A stretch of 64,000 nt of DNA from Pseudomonas sp. (GCF_030698175.1 NZ_JAUYNT010000010.1:62001-126000), one strand, 5' to 3'; counted from the stretch's first letter, positions 1 to 8,694 are shown. The notes: generated from the sequence alone by a model not told the origin. Made by a program: numbers and translations.

Positions 1-288
<288 letters not shown>

Positions 289-586
289 CTCGCGGGACAC
301 TCGAGACCGCAAGCTCAGCCCTTAAGGCGCAGTGCACCTCGAACCAGGCAACCAATCTACAGGTCACTTACCCTGGAACTTTGGCCTTGTGCGGCGGCAT
401 GCCCTTGAGGCCAGCTACAATTTGCCCAGCGGTACGCGGATCACTGGGGCAGCGCCACACCGCTGACCGAGGTTAATCCGCCCGCCTCAGCACAAAACCC
501 GAGGCAACCCAACGAGCCCCATAATCTCGGTGGCACTTAGCTGTGGCGTGCCAAGCACTGCCTCCCCGGCCAAACAAGGAGTTCCA
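289..586. other. intergenic stretch without a supported gene
   Basis: Almost 300 bp lie between the selO stop and the next convincing start codon. Short open frames cross it, but none has a Shine-Dalgarno sequence or a recognisable protein. I see no clear sigma-70 promoter, terminator or repeat. The only functional element I can point to is the AAGGA ribosome binding site at 576-580 for the next gene. Confidence 0.5.
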
Positions 587-1381
587 ATGAACAGCGCAGG
601 CGTTCGTGACATGGCCGCCGCCCTACTGCTGATCCCTGGGGGGTTCTCGCCCCAGACACAGGCCGCCGAGCAGCTGCGTATCGCCTCGGACGACTGGTGC
701 CCTTATGTCTGCGCAGCAGAACATCAACTGACTGGCGGTTTTCTGGTTGAGCTGGTTAGTCGAGCCATGGCGTCCCAGGGTTACCGCGTCGAACCTCTGC
801 TGCTGCCGCTCAGTCGCGCCATAGCGTCGACCGAGAATGGCAAGGTGGAAGGCGTATATGCCCCCCCCATAGATGCAAGGTTGCGCCTTAGTGCACCACT
901 GGCGTACTCCCGCGCCTGTTTCTACACCCGCACCGACGAGAACTGGTCTTACCTGGGGCTCGACTCGCTGCGCTCAATACAACTCGGGGTGATCCCTGAC
1001 TACGGCTACGACGATGGCCCCATGGATGCGTACATCCTGAACAATCAGAACAATCACTCGACGATTAGCTTTTCATACGGTGAAAAAGCCAGTAGCAATA
1101 ACCTGCAAAGACTTCTCGGCAGGCGCTTTCCGGTATTGCTGGAACATGCGACGGTCATACAGCACTTAAGCAGCGCATTGGGGGTGAGCAACAAGATTCG
1201 CCTCGCCGGCTGCCTCGAGCAGCCATTGCCGCTGACCATCGGTTTTGCCAAAGCGGATATTCGCGCGGGCGCCTGGCTGCAGGCGTTGCGCCTCGGGCTG
1301 CAGAAGGTCACCGCTGCGGGTGAGCTGCGCGAGTTACAGCGCAAGTACCAGCTCTCGAACGATGGCTCTGCCAGCCCCTAA
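587..1381 (+). CDS. periplasmic solute-binding protein (SBP_bac_3 type), stand-alone
   Basis: ATG 587 is preceded by AAGGA with a 6-nt gap, which makes it a better start than the longer open frame from 530. The N-terminus (MNSAGVRDMAAALLLIPGG, cleavage probably after QAA near residue 28) looks like a short signal peptide. The rest matches the family-3 extracellular binding fold: LRIASDDWCPYVC at the mature N-terminus, then a bilobal protein of about 235 residues. Pseudomonads have many stand-alone members of this family with unknown ligands. No permease or ATPase gene adjoins it, so transport is unproven. It may act as a sensor or scavenging protein. The ligand cannot be predicted. Confidence 0.8.
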   Translation: MNSAGVRDMAAALLLIPGGFSPQTQAAEQLRIASDDWCPYVCAAEHQLTGGFLVELVSRAMASQGYRVEPLLLPLSRAIASTENGKVEGVYAPPIDARLRLSAPLAYSRACFYTRTDENWSYLGLDSLRSIQLGVIPDYGYDDGPMDAYILNNQNNHSTISFSYGEKASSNNLQRLLGRRFPVLLEHATVIQHLSSALGVSNKIRLAGCLEQPLPLTIGFAKADIRAGAWLQALRLGLQKVTAAGELRELQRKYQLSNDGSASP

Positions 1382-1497
1382 AAAAGGTGGCGCAAGACCA
1401 CCCTGTTCTTGTCGCATCCGCCCGCCCTGAGCGGCTAACCTGGCTCGGCTCTAGCAGGCCAACTAGGTCAGCACCGACAGCTGTCTGCCGCGAAGTC

Positions 1498-2190
1498 TCA
1501 AGGCATCAGCAGCCACTCCAGCCCCATGGCCACATGCAGTTCGGCGCTATCAAACAAAGGCAGGGGCGGACTGCAACCATCGAGCAACAAGCCGATTTCG
1601 GTGCAACCCAAGATCGCCGCCTCGGCTCCTTGCGCCTGCAGGGCTTGCAGCTGTTGCAGATAGAACACGCGCGAGGCATCGGTGAATTGCCCGCAGCAGA
1701 GTTCGGCAAAGATAACCCGGTCGATCTCGGCCATGGCCGCCGGCTCCGGCACCAACACCTGAATACCGAAGCGTTCAAGGCGCAGGCGGTAGAAGTTCTC
1801 CTGCATGGTAAAGCGCGTGCCGAGCAGTGCCGCGCGGCGGACTCCCGCTTGCTGCAAGGCCTGGCCGACCGCATCGCCGATATGCAGCAACGGAATGCTC
1901 AGCGCCGCTTCCAGCGCCGGCGCGACCTTGTGCATGGTGTTAGTCGCCAACAGCAAAGCCGTGGCCCCGGCCTGTTGCAAACCCTGCGCCGCGACCACTA
2001 GTTGCTCAGCCGCCGCATCCCAAGCGCCGGCCTTCTGCAACGCCGCAATGCCGGCAAAATCCACCGAATGCAGCAGCAACGGTGCCGAATGCAGGCCACC
2101 CAGGCGCTCACGCACGCCCTGATTGAGCAGGCGATAGTAGCTGGCCGTGGACTCCCAACTCATGCCGCCCAGTACACCGAGATAACGCAT
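1498..2190 (-). CDS. aspartate/glutamate racemase family protein (YgeA/RacD-like)
   Basis: A 230-residue protein starting MRYLGVLGGMSWEST, the typical N-terminus of the Asp/Glu racemase superfamily. The two catalytic positions are visible: Thr83 in LLATNTMHK and Cys196 in ILGCTEIGLL. A Thr/Cys pair instead of Cys/Cys is characteristic of the E. coli YgeA type, which is reported to have relaxed, L-specific racemase activity. Likely role: cytoplasmic PLP-independent amino-acid racemisation. It is divergent from the TauE-family gene, with about 200 bp between the starts that must hold both promoters. Its substrate cannot be fixed from sequence. Confidence 0.88.
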   Translation of the reverse strand: MRYLGVLGGMSWESTASYYRLLNQGVRERLGGLHSAPLLLHSVDFAGIAALQKAGAWDAAAEQLVVAAQGLQQAGATALLLATNTMHKVAPALEAALSIPLLHIGDAVGQALQQAGVRRAALLGTRFTMQENFYRLRLERFGIQVLVPEPAAMAEIDRVIFAELCCGQFTDASRVFYLQQLQALQAQGAEAAILGCTEIGLLLDGCSPPLPLFDSAELHVAMGLEWLLMP

Positions 2191-2392
2191 AACCAGCCCC
2201 TCCGCGAAACCAACAGGCTAGGTTGCTGCGGCTGTGGCGACCAGTAACAGCCGCGCGCGGATTGGCAGGTACAGCCGATCTGCCAAACAAAAAAGGCATA
2301 TAAACCCTCATAAACATTCTTAGACGGCATAAGCAAAGCCGCTTATCTTTGCCCGCCTGCCCGCTCAACTCCCACTTCCCAGGCCGCTTTAG

Positions 2393-3367
2393 ATGAAAAT
2401 TCGCGATCTCGATCTCAGCCCAAGCCCACTGAATGCCGAACACCAGGCGCTCGGGCTGCCACCGGTGGAAGATTTTGTTAGCCACCCGGACGACCACCCG
2501 GTACTGCGCGCGGCCATGTGGATAGCCATCCTGACCCTGGCCAGCCTGTTGCTGTTCCTCGCCTGGCGCCTGTTCTTCAACGGCAGCGGCAGCAGCGGCC
2601 TGCAAATCATCGAGACCACGCTGCACAGTCCGACCTTCTGGAGCGCGCTGGCCGTGGGCTTCCTCGCCCAGGCCATCGACGGCGCACTGGGCATGGCCTA
2701 CGGCGTCACCGCCACCACTTTCCTGCTCAGCGCCGGCGCCTCCCCGGCTGCCGCCAGCGCCAGCGTGCATATCGCCGAGGTGTTCACCACCGGCCTGTCG
2801 GGGATTTCCCACGTCAAGCTGGGCAACGTCAATAAGTCGCTGTTCCTGCGTCTGCTGCTACCCGGCATCATCGGTGCGGTGCTGGGCGCGGTGCTGATCA
2901 CCCAGATCGATGGCAAGGCGCTCAAGCCGATCATTTCCGCCTACCTGCTGCTGATGGGCCTGTATATCCTCAGCAAGGCCTATCGCCATGTGGTCAAGCG
3001 CAAGCAGCCCAAGCATGTGGCCAAGCTGGCGCTGTTCGGCGGCTTCGTCGATGCCGCCGGCGGCGGTGGCTGGGGCCCGGTGGTCACCAGCAGCCTGATC
3101 GGCTCGGGCAGCGATCCGCGCACCACCATAGGCTCGGTGAATTTCGCCGAGTTCTTCCTGACTATCTCCAGCGCCACCGCCTTCATCATGCTGGCCGGCC
3201 AGCCGGACACCTGGACCCTGGTCGCCGGTCTGGTGCTCGGCGGGCTGTTCGCCGCCCCCTTCGCCGCCCTGCTGTGCAAGAAGCTGCCGGCACGCGCACT
3301 GCTGACCATAGTCGGTTGCCTGATCACCCTGATCAGCGCCTACAACATCTACAGCAGCCTGGTTTGA
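2393..3367 (+). CDS. TSUP/TauE-SafE family membrane permease
   Basis: This 324-residue protein has a hydrophilic N-terminal segment of about 40 residues, then a membrane segment (AAMWIAILTLASLLLFLAW), then the repeated TauE/SafE domain of about seven further helices. FLAQAIDGALGMAYG and FGGFVDAAGGGGWGPVVTS are the two family signature loops. Members of the family export or import small sulfur or organic anions such as sulfite, taurine-derived sulfonates or sulfoacetate. Placement 100 bp upstream of the sulfhydrylase metY suggests sulfur-compound transport, but that is inference from context. The 99-bp gap downstream shows no convincing terminator. Confidence 0.9.
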   Translation: MKIRDLDLSPSPLNAEHQALGLPPVEDFVSHPDDHPVLRAAMWIAILTLASLLLFLAWRLFFNGSGSSGLQIIETTLHSPTFWSALAVGFLAQAIDGALGMAYGVTATTFLLSAGASPAAASASVHIAEVFTTGLSGISHVKLGNVNKSLFLRLLLPGIIGAVLGAVLITQIDGKALKPIISAYLLLMGLYILSKAYRHVVKRKQPKHVAKLALFGGFVDAAGGGGWGPVVTSSLIGSGSDPRTTIGSVNFAEFFLTISSATAFIMLAGQPDTWTLVAGLVLGGLFAAPFAALLCKKLPARALLTIVGCLITLISAYNIYSSLV

Positions 3368-3466
3368 GCCTCCCGCCGGCGACCACTCTCCTGTCCCAAG
3401 TCATTGACCAAGTTGACCGTTTTGCCGATGCTGGGGCCCTCTTAACTGCCCCGAAGGAACGCCCCC

Positions 3467-4744
3467 ATGAAACTGGAAACCCTGGCCATCCACGCCGGTT
3501 ACAGCCCTGACCCGACCACCAAGGCAGTCGCTGTGCCAATTTATCAGACCAGCTCGTTCGCCTTCGACAGTACCCAGCACGGCGCCGATCTGTTCGACCT
3601 CAAGGTGCCGGGCAATATCTATTCGCGGATCATGAACCCCACCAACGACGTGCTGGAACAACGCGTTGCGGCGCTGGAAGGCGGCGTCGGCGCCCTGGCC
3701 GTGGCCAGCGGCATGGCGGCCATCACCTATGCGATCCAGACCATTGCCGAAGTCGGCGACAACATCGTCTCGGTGGCCAAGCTGTATGGCGGCACTTACA
3801 ACCTGTTCGCCCACACCTTGCCGCGCTCGGGCATCGAAGTGCGCTTCGCCAGCCACGACGACATCGCCGGCCTCGAAGCGCTGATCGACAGCCGCACCAA
3901 GGCGGTGTTCTGCGAGTCCATCGGCAACCCGGCCGGCAATATCGTCGACCTCAAAGCGTTGGCCGAAGCCGCCCACCGCCATGGCGTGCCGCTGATCGTC
4001 GACAACACGGTAGCCACGCCGATTCTCTGCCGGCCGTTCGAGCACGGTGCCGACATAGTCGTGCACTCGCTGACCAAATACATGGGCGGCCACGGCACCA
4101 GCATCGGCGGCATAGTGGTCGACTCGGGCGCCTTCCCCTGGGCCGAGCATAAAGAGCGCTTCCCGCTGCTGAACACCCCGGACCCGTCCTACCACGGCGT
4201 CACCTACACCGAAGCCTTTGGCCCGGCGGCCTTTATCGGTCGCTGCCGGGTAGTGCCGCTGCGCAACATGGGCGCCGCGCTGTCACCGTTTAACGCCTTC
4301 CTGATTTTGCAGGGGCTGGAAACCCTGGCCCTGCGCATGGAACGCCATTGCGAGAACGCCCTGAAGGTGGCCACCTACCTGCAAAACCACCCGCAAGTGG
4401 CCTGGGTGAAATACGCAGGGTTAGCCGATCATCCCGAACATGAACTGGCCCAGCGCTTCACCAGCGGTGCCCCGGCCGGCATCCTCACCTTTGGCATTAA
4501 AGGCGGCGAGGCGGCCGGTGCGCGCTTTATCGACGCCTTGCAACTGGTGGTGCGCCTGGTGAATATCGGCGACGCCAAGTCGCTGGCCTGCCACCCGGCC
4601 TCGACTACTCATCGGCAATTGAATGAAGAGGAGCTGGCCAAGGCCGGCGTCAGTCAGGACATGATCCGCTTGTCGATCGGCATCGAGCATATCGACGACA
4701 TCCTGGCCGACCTCAGTCAGTCGCTGGTCGCCGCTGAGGGCTGA
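3467..4744 (+). CDS. metY: O-acetylhomoserine sulfhydrylase / aminocarboxypropyltransferase
   Basis: A 425-residue PLP enzyme of the Cys/Met metabolism family. It makes homocysteine (or methionine) directly from O-acetylhomoserine and sulfide or methanethiol in the cytoplasm. Seen: [12 protein letters not shown] at the N-terminus, the family segment [10 protein letters not shown], and the PLP-binding lysine in [12 protein letters not shown] (Lys204). Length and the [10 protein letters not shown] motif fit MetY rather than cystathionine gamma-synthase, which is shorter. The start has AAGGAA about 7 nt upstream. Its neighbours are a TauE-type permease upstream and trxC downstream, with only 55 bp before trxC. 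Confidence 0.93.
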   Translation: MKLETLAIHAGYSPDPTTKAVAVPIYQTSSFAFDSTQHGADLFDLKVPGNIYSRIMNPTNDVLEQRVAALEGGVGALAVASGMAAITYAIQTIAEVGDNIVSVAKLYGGTYNLFAHTLPRSGIEVRFASHDDIAGLEALIDSRTKAVFCESIGNPAGNIVDLKALAEAAHRHGVPLIVDNTVATPILCRPFEHGADIVVHSLTKYMGGHGTSIGGIVVDSGAFPWAEHKERFPLLNTPDPSYHGVTYTEAFGPAAFIGRCRVVPLRNMGAALSPFNAFLILQGLETLALRMERHCENALKVATYLQNHPQVAWVKYAGLADHPEHELAQRFTSGAPAGILTFGIKGGEAAGARFIDALQLVVRLVNIGDAKSLACHPASTTHRQLNEEELAKAGVSQDMIRLSIGIEHIDDILADLSQSLVAAEG

Positions 4745-4762
4745 CTTGATATCCGCCACAAA

Positions 4763-4795
4763 GACTCCAGATAGTTGTTAACCCTATCTGGAGTC
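4763..4795 (+). promoter_or_regulatory. perfect 12-bp hairpin enclosing the trxC Shine-Dalgarno
   Basis: GACTCCAGATAG (4763-4774) and CTATCTGGAGTC (4784-4795) are perfect complements separated by a 9-nt loop. The right arm contains GGAG (4790-4793), which is the only ribosome binding site for the trxC ATG at 4800 (6-nt spacing). There is no T-run, so it is not a normal terminator for metY. In a metY-trxC read-through transcript the hairpin would hide the ribosome binding site. Confidence 0.6.
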
Positions 4796-4799
4796 ATGC

Positions 4800-5234
4800 A
4801 TGTCCACCTCACTGACGATTCCCTGCCCGCACTGCAATGGCCTCAATCGCATCCCCGGCGAACGTATGGCCGATACGCCGCGCTGTGGCCGCTGCAAAAA
4901 ACCATTACTGCTCAGTCAACCGTTCGAGCTGAGCCAGAGCAACTTCGCCAGCCAGACCAAGGGCGATCTGCCGTTGCTGGTGGATGTCTGGGCCAGTTGG
5001 TGCGGACCCTGCCAAGCCTTTGCGCCGACCTTCCAACAGGCGGCCGGCACGCTGCTCGGTCGTTGCCGGCTGGCCAAGCTCGACAGTGAAGCCCACCAAC
5101 AGCTGTCGGCGCAGCTCGGCATTCGCTCAATTCCCAGTTTGTTGCTGTTCAAGAATGGCCAGGAGCAAACCCGCCAAAGCGGCGCCATGGCCTTACCACA
5201 GCTGCTGGCCTGGTTACGCCAGCAGGGGATTTGA
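4800..5234 (+). CDS. trxC: thioredoxin 2 (TrxC)
   Basis: A 144-residue cytoplasmic thioredoxin with an N-terminal zinc ribbon (Cys9, Cys12, Cys29, Cys32 in CPHC and CGRC) and the active site WCGPC at residues 67-71. This arrangement is diagnostic for TrxC, the oxidative-stress thioredoxin that reduces protein disulfides. In other proteobacteria trxC is OxyR-regulated; I see no clear OxyR site here. Its Shine-Dalgarno is inside a 12-bp hairpin, so translation may be controlled. The IPSLLLFKNGQ segment holds the cis-proline. Confidence 0.95.
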   Translation: MSTSLTIPCPHCNGLNRIPGERMADTPRCGRCKKPLLLSQPFELSQSNFASQTKGDLPLLVDVWASWCGPCQAFAPTFQQAAGTLLGRCRLAKLDSEAHQQLSAQLGIRSIPSLLLFKNGQEQTRQSGAMALPQLLAWLRQQGI

Positions 5235-5324
5235 GCATTTGCGTCAGCCCCGGCGAGCGGCACGGTCATTGTTCCTGCCGCCAGCGCGGCTAGGCTGGGG
5301 GGCACTTACCCGCAGGAGCACGAC

Positions 5325-5768
5325 ATGCCACTCCCAGTAGAAATCGCCAGGCAACTCACCGAAGAGCAGATCGCCTTTGTTAAGCGCAGCAACCTCAAGG
5401 CCCTGGTGCTCGAGCCGGGGTTTGTCCGCCTGCAAATGCCGCTGGCCGGCAATCAAAATCACCTTGGCAGCATGTACGCCGGCGCCCTGTTTACCTTGGC
5501 GGAGATCCCCGGTGGCGCCTTGTTTATGACCAGTTTCGACGTGACGCGCTTCTATCCAATAGTCAAAGAAATGAACCTGCGGTTTCGCCGCCCGGCCACG
5601 GGCGACATTTACGTCGAGGCGCGCATGAGTGCCGAGCAGATCGAACAGCTGCAAAGCGAGGCGCAAATCCAGGGTAAAGCCGACTATCTGCTGGAGCTGG
5701 AACTCACCGATGCCAGTGGCGAAGTAGTCGCCCTCAGCCGCGGACTCTATCAATTGCGCAAGCACTGA
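5325..5768 (+). CDS. hotdog-fold thioesterase-like protein (DUF4442/YiiD C-terminal type)
   Basis: A 147-residue protein whose central GSMYAGALFTLAEIPGG matches the active-site helix region of PaaI/DUF4442-type single hotdog domains, followed by the beta-sheet segment NLRFRRPATGDIYVEARM. AGGAG lies 6 nt upstream of ATG 5325. It probably hydrolyses an acyl-CoA thioester in the cytoplasm, but the catalytic residues of this branch are not defined well enough to name a substrate. The gene stands between trxC and the first universal stress protein in the same direction, with 90-bp gaps on each side. Confidence 0.75.
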   Translation: MPLPVEIARQLTEEQIAFVKRSNLKALVLEPGFVRLQMPLAGNQNHLGSMYAGALFTLAEIPGGALFMTSFDVTRFYPIVKEMNLRFRRPATGDIYVEARMSAEQIEQLQSEAQIQGKADYLLELELTDASGEVVALSRGLYQLRKH

Positions 5769-5860
5769 CGGATGACCTTGCTCATCGGGCGAATGGGGGC
5801 TATTGGGTAGAGGTTAGGCTTGCACAATTGAGTCGGTAACCCATCTACCGGAGTTACGCC

Positions 5861-6661
5861 ATGGCCATCAACCATATTTTAGTTGCCCATGATTTACGCA
5901 GTACCGCCGACCTCGCCCTGCGCCGCGCCGCGCAACTGGCACGCCAACATAATGCCCAACTGACTCTGCTGCATGTCAGCGAACAGGCGCAGCCAGACGC
6001 CGAGCGCGAGCGCGCCGAACAATTGCTCGATAGCAGCCTGAGCCGTTTCGCCCCCACCGGCAGTCAACTGCGTTTGCGCCAGGGGCGCGCGGCAGACGTG
6101 ATACTGAGCCAGATCGATGAGCTGCAGGCCGACTTACTGGTGCTCGGCGCCCACCATCAGCGCCACGAATTCTTCAGCGGCACCACCCTGGACCGCATCG
6201 CCCAGGGCTGCCATATCCCGCTGCTGCTGGCCTCAATCGATGACGACCAGCCTTACCAGCGCGCCCTGGCGGCACTGAATTTCTCGCTGTGCGCCTGCGC
6301 CGCTTTCGCCCATGTCTATCGCCTACTGCCGGCGCAGGCGGAGCTGCATGCCCTGCATGTGCTGGAAACACCGCGCGGTAACGCGGCCGAGGTCGATGAG
6401 CTACTGAGCACCCAGCGCTTGTTGTTCGAGCAGTTATTGCTCGACGAAACCCGCAACCTGCCGGCCACCGGCCCGACACTCAGTCACTCGGTGCAGCCGG
6501 GCAACATGCCGAGTGAGCTGCAGGCCGCCATCAACAGCTATCAGCCGCAACTACTGGTGCTCGGCTGCCATGGTCGCGGCGCCTTGTCGCAAGCGCTGCT
6601 GGGCAGCTTGGCGCAACACTACCTGCACAAGGCGCCGTGCGATGTGCTAGTGGTGCGTTAA
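5861..6661 (+). CDS. two-domain universal stress protein
   Basis: A 266-residue protein of two tandem Usp domains (about 1-128 and 133-266). The first begins NHILVAHDLRSTADLALRRAA. The C-terminal domain has the full nucleotide-binding motif G-2x-G-9x-GS (GCHGRGALSQALLGS), so ATP binding there is likely. The first domain is more degenerate. GGAG sits 7 nt before ATG. A similar gene lies next to metY and the ParA gene in other pseudomonads, where USPs help survival under low oxygen. A second paralogue follows 283 bp downstream, so this is a local duplication. Confidence 0.9.
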   Translation: MAINHILVAHDLRSTADLALRRAAQLARQHNAQLTLLHVSEQAQPDAERERAEQLLDSSLSRFAPTGSQLRLRQGRAADVILSQIDELQADLLVLGAHHQRHEFFSGTTLDRIAQGCHIPLLLASIDDDQPYQRALAALNFSLCACAAFAHVYRLLPAQAELHALHVLETPRGNAAEVDELLSTQRLLFEQLLLDETRNLPATGPTLSHSVQPGNMPSELQAAINSYQPQLLVLGCHGRGALSQALLGSLAQHYLHKAPCDVLVVR

Positions 6662-6718
6662 CCCGGCGGCCGGCACTCAGTCCACAAACAGGCCGCCGCT
6701 GCAATAATCTGCAACAGC

Positions 6719-6892
6719 AACTGACTATTGAGGGCTGCCTGGATCAGGCTCAAGGGTGCGCATGCCAAGGGCTCTACCAACGATGGCAATAACTGACTAT
6801 TGAGGTTGCCTTGGATCAGGCTCAAGGGTGCGCATGCCAAGGGCTCTACCAACGATGGCAATAACTGACTATTGAGGGTTGCCTTGGATCAA
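6719..6892. repeat. 72-bp direct tandem repeat, about 2.4 copies
   Basis: Units begin at 6719, 6791 and 6863, each with AACTGACTATTGAGG. The first two are 72 bp long and nearly identical, including GGGTGCGCATGCCAAGG. The third stops after about 30 bp. The array fills most of the gap between the two stress-protein genes and ends about 50 bp before the second start. It contains GCGCATGC and AAGGGCTC in each full unit. Because the period is divisible by three, an antisense open frame runs through it, but it has no other sign of being a gene. Confidence 0.9.
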
Positions 6893-6944
6893 GGTGGCGT
6901 GCGTAACTTCAGCCAAACTGCCACGTCTCACGGAGGAACCTATT

Positions 6945-7757
6945 TTGTTCAAGCACATCTTGATTGCTCACGACCTCAGTCATCAAGCCGACGTGGCGCT
7001 GCGCCGGGCCGCGCAATTGGCCAACCAACACAAGGCCCGACTGACGCTGCTACACGTGGTTGAAACCCCGCAGTCCGCCAGTGAATTGGCCAGCCTGCGC
7101 ACCGCCGCCGAACAGGTGCTGGGGCGTCTGGCCAGCTTCAACCACTGCGAGGCCGATGTGCGCCTTGAGCAGGGCAAGCCGAACGAGATCATCCTCAAAC
7201 TGCTCAACGAGGAAAATGTAGATCTGTTGGTACTCGGCGCGCACCACAAAAATCAGCCCGAACTGTTCAGCGGCACCAACCTCGACCGCCTCGCCCGTTT
7301 AAGCACGGTGCCGGTGCTGCTGGCCGTCAATGAAGACGGCCAGCCTTACCAGCAAGGCGTGGTGGCGATAGATTTTTCTTTGTGTGCCTGCAACGCCTTG
7401 CAGCATGCCTATCAACTGCTGCCGAGCAGCGCCGAGCTGTTGGCGCTGAATATATTCTCGACCAGCAGCCGCTTAGCCAAACGCGATGCCGAAGAACGCC
7501 TGAGTATGCAACGGCTACTGATTGAGCAGTTGATTGCCGACGAGTCCAGTCGTTTGCCCAAAGCTGGCCCGCAGTTAAAGCACGAAGTCATGCCCGGCAC
7601 GCTATCGGCCAGCCTTGATGCGCTAATCGCCAAGCGCCGGCCGCAACTGCTGGCCCTCGGCCGGCACAATCGCGGGATACTGGCGCAAGCCTTGCTCGGC
7701 AGCCTGGCTCAGCACTACCTGAACAAAGCGCCCTGCGACGTGTTGCTGGTGCGCTAA
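6945..7757 (+). CDS. two-domain universal stress protein, paralogue of the preceding gene
   Basis: I place the start at TTG 6945. GGAGGA (6932-6937) is exactly 7 nt upstream, and the protein then begins (M)FKHILIAHDLSHQADVALRRA, aligning residue for residue with the paralogue at 5861. The open frame from 6879 would add 22 unmatched residues. Two Usp domains over 270 residues. In the C-terminal nucleotide motif the second glycine is replaced by Asn (GRHNRGILAQALLGS), so nucleotide binding may differ from the first copy. The end SLAQHYLNKAPCDVLLVR is almost identical to it. The gene is convergent with the ParA gene. Confidence 0.9.
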   Translation: MFKHILIAHDLSHQADVALRRAAQLANQHKARLTLLHVVETPQSASELASLRTAAEQVLGRLASFNHCEADVRLEQGKPNEIILKLLNEENVDLLVLGAHHKNQPELFSGTNLDRLARLSTVPVLLAVNEDGQPYQQGVVAIDFSLCACNALQHAYQLLPSSAELLALNIFSTSSRLAKRDAEERLSMQRLLIEQLIADESSRLPKAGPQLKHEVMPGTLSASLDALIAKRRPQLLALGRHNRGILAQALLGSLAQHYLNKAPCDVLLVR

Positions 7758-7776
7758 CGCAAAGCCTGGGCCGGCC

Positions 7777-7795
7777 AGCCGCTTAGAGAGCGGCT
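7777..7795. terminator. small hairpin between convergent genes
   Basis: AGCCGCT and AGCGGCT form a 7-bp stem with a 5-nt loop (TAGAG) between the second stress-protein gene and the convergent ParA gene. There is no T-run on either strand, so its role as a terminator is weakly supported. Confidence 0.3.
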
Positions 7796-7825
7796 AACCG
7801 AGCGCAGCAGGGTTCACCCAGGGGG

Positions 7826-8602
7826 TCAGGCGTAGCTGTTTTCCAGCAGGTGGTAGAGCTCGACAAACTGCTGAGTGAGTTTGTGCTTGGGTTCGAGGAA
7901 GATCAGCGGTGTGCAGGCCTGATGGGATTCGCGCATCTTCACCGAACTGGTCAGATACACCGGCAACACCGGTAAGTCTTCGGCCAGCAACTCGTCGAGC
8001 AACTGCTGCGGCAACGTTGCCCGCGGCTGGAACTGGTTGACGACTATGCCCTCCACTTCCAGGTCTTCGTTGTGATCCTCTTTGATCTCTTCGATCTCGC
8101 GCAGCAGGCTGTACAGCGCCTGACGCGAGAAGCTGTCGCAGTCAAAAGGGATCAGGCAGCGATCGGCGGCAATCATCGCCGACACCGTGTAGAAGTTCAG
8201 CGCTGGCGGCGTGTCGAGGTAGATCCGGTCGTAATCTTCCGACAGGTCATCGAGCAGTTTGCGCAGTTTGTTGATCTTGTGTTTGGACTCAAGCTTGGGC
8301 TGCAAATCGGCCAACTCAGCCGAAGCCGTGACCACATGCAGGTTTTCGAAGGGAGTTTCATAGATATCGACCTGGCCCTTCTTCGACAGCAGGCCGGACG
8401 TGAGGCTCTGCTTGAAGAACTCGGCGATGCCCTTGGGCACGTCGTCGCCGGTCAGCCCGGTCAGGTAATGGGTCGAGTTGGCCTGTGCATCGAGGTCGAT
8501 CAACAGCGTGCGATAGCCCTGCGAGGCGCTCACCGCCGCGAGGTTGCACGCAATGCTGGATTTACCCACGCCGCCTTTCTGATTAAACACCACGCGCCGC
8601 AT
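7826..8602 (-). CDS. orphan ParA-family ATPase
   Basis: A 258-residue protein with a deviant Walker A at the very N-terminus (NQKGGVGKSSIACNLA), LLIDLDAQANSTHYL (Walker A') and DRIYLDTPPALNF (Walker B). It therefore belongs to the ParA/MinD group, whose members use ATP-dependent dimerisation to position DNA, proteins or organelles. No ParB gene or parS-like site is nearby, so it is not the chromosome partition pair. A very good Shine-Dalgarno (GGGAGG, 6-nt gap) precedes ATG. An orphan ParA in this position next to metY and hemE occurs in pseudomonads, but I know of no settled function for it. Confidence 0.9.
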   Translation of the reverse strand: MRRVVFNQKGGVGKSSIACNLAAVSASQGYRTLLIDLDAQANSTHYLTGLTGDDVPKGIAEFFKQSLTSGLLSKKGQVDIYETPFENLHVVTASAELADLQPKLESKHKINKLRKLLDDLSEDYDRIYLDTPPALNFYTVSAMIAADRCLIPFDCDSFSRQALYSLLREIEEIKEDHNEDLEVEGIVVNQFQPRATLPQQLLDELLAEDLPVLPVYLTSSVKMRESHQACTPLIFLEPKHKLTQQFVELYHLLENSYA

Positions 8603-8663
8603 GCCACACCTCCCTGAGTCATCGAGTAGCCCCGATTCTAAGCAATGCGCGCAGCGAGGGCGA

Positions 8664-8694
8664 GGTATTAAGACCGTTAGCGGGCCTTAATACC
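8664..8694. repeat. 9-bp inverted repeat between hemE and the ParA gene
   Basis: GGTATTAAG (8664-8672) and CTTAATACC (8686-8694) are perfect complements with a 13-nt loop. It lies just downstream of hemE and about 60 bp upstream of the ParA start. It has no T-run, so it is either a weak terminator or an operator-like dyad for the ParA gene. Confidence 0.5.

Noticed and set aside
4775..5089. 104-codon frame overlapping the start of trxC
   Set aside because: It begins inside the hairpin loop, has no ribosome binding site and is out of frame with the clear zinc ribbon and WCGPC of trxC.
6658..6861. Antisense open frame with repeats of LVEPLACAPLSLIQ across the 72-bp tandem array
   Set aside because: The frame stays open only because the period is a multiple of three; there is no ribosome binding site, and the translated repeat matches nothing I know.
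6879..6892. ANR/FNR box (TTGCCTTGGATCAA) as a firm regulatory site
   Set aside because: Only 8 of 10 positions match and the distance to the start is too short for a standard activated promoter; kept only as a hint in the repeat finding.
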